From Camarhynchus parvulus (lineage: Eukaryota > Chordata > Aves > Passeriformes > Thraupidae): a stretch of 64,000 nt of DNA. The stretch is taken from the NCBI RefSeq assembly GCF_901933205.1, contig NC_044585.1, forward strand, positions 1,736,001 through 1,800,000. The letters are read 5' to 3'. The translations under genes and the position numbers were made by a program. Under the pieces are notes generated by a model. That model saw only the letters and a list, made by a program, of their open reading frames with translations. It was not told where the DNA came from and did not search any database. Position 1 is the stretch's first letter. Each line of letters begins with the position of its first letter. Below are positions 63,651 through 64,000 of this stretch, piece after piece.

Positions 63651-64000
63651 CCTCCTGGCTCGCTCAGGTGACCTGGGAGTGCCTGGCACCGCCCTGGCTG
63701 CCAGGGAGGGGTGGCAGGGGTGTCCATCTGTGGGGAGAGGTGGCTTCACTCCACCCCCTGCTCCCATTCCTCTGTTGTTTTCTCTCCGTGCTGGAGCGTG
63801 GCACTCAATCAGCCAAATTCCCAGACATGCTGAGCATGCAGAAGTGTTTTGTTTGTCCCCATCCTCCAGCTTAGCTGGTGGCTGGAGCAACAGCACGTTC
63901 CCTTGTGTGCTGGCAGACTTTGTGGAGGGAATTCTCCTCCAAACATCGCCAGGATGTTGTTTTTCCCTTGGGAACAGCTGAACACAGAAAGCTGGTGCAC
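63650..64000. other. Sequence downstream of WSB2, no gene seen
   Basis: Moderate-GC unique-looking DNA. Short open frames on both strands have no family resemblance. Confidence 0.4.

Overview
This is vertebrate nuclear DNA, almost certainly a gene-dense, GC-rich avian microchromosome. The evidence is six recognisable vertebrate genes with intact GT-AG introns, CpG-island promoters, several 3'-end fragments of CR1 retroposons (the dominant bird interspersed repeat), and introns packed with micro- and minisatellites. The gene content fits the bird chromosome that combines human 22q12 and 12q24 material (chicken chromosome 15). The CR1 style hints at a songbird, but the sequence alone cannot settle the species. 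There is no prokaryotic or viral gene, no CRISPR array and no tRNA or rRNA gene that I can support.

Layout, left to right. 1-466 (-): the first coding exon of GAS2L1, cut by the window edge, with a non-coding first exon and CpG island near 1.7-1.9 kb. 2.4-23.95 kb (-): complete EWSR1, 17 coding exons, 671 codons. 25.4-37.4 kb (-): complete EMID1, an EMI-domain and collagen secreted protein of about 440 aa, with two similar, phase-matched coiled-coil exons that look like an alternative pair. 37.4-41.9 kb: gene-free, repeat-rich interval that also holds the DTX1 CpG island; it marks the junction between human-22q12-type and human-12q24-type synteny. 41.96-51.73 kb (+): complete DTX1, 9 coding exons, 611 aa. 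51.8-57.8 kb (-): RASAL1, convergent with DTX1 but apparently damaged or mis-assembled. 59.5-63.65 kb (+): complete WSB2, 9 exons, 404 aa.

The genes do not form a pathway. EWSR1 is an RNA/DNA-binding regulator, GAS2L1 links actin and microtubules, EMID1 is extracellular matrix, DTX1 is a Notch-pathway RING E3 ligase, RASAL1 is a calcium-responsive Ras GTPase-activating protein, and WSB2 is a SOCS-box substrate receptor for a cullin-5 ubiquitin ligase. Splice junctions were placed by hand from reading-frame phase, consensus dinucleotides and remembered human homologues; most should be exact, a few may be off by a base or two.

The best leads are: the tandem EMID1 exons (27.83-27.92 and 28.56-28.65 kb); the RASAL1 locus, where parts of both C2 domains, half of the RasGAP domain and most of the PH domain are not found and a GAP exon is one base short; the duplicated and inverted blocks in EWSR1 intron 4; and the apparent absence of RHBDD3 from its usual place beside EWSR1. 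I saw no undescribed multi-gene system.
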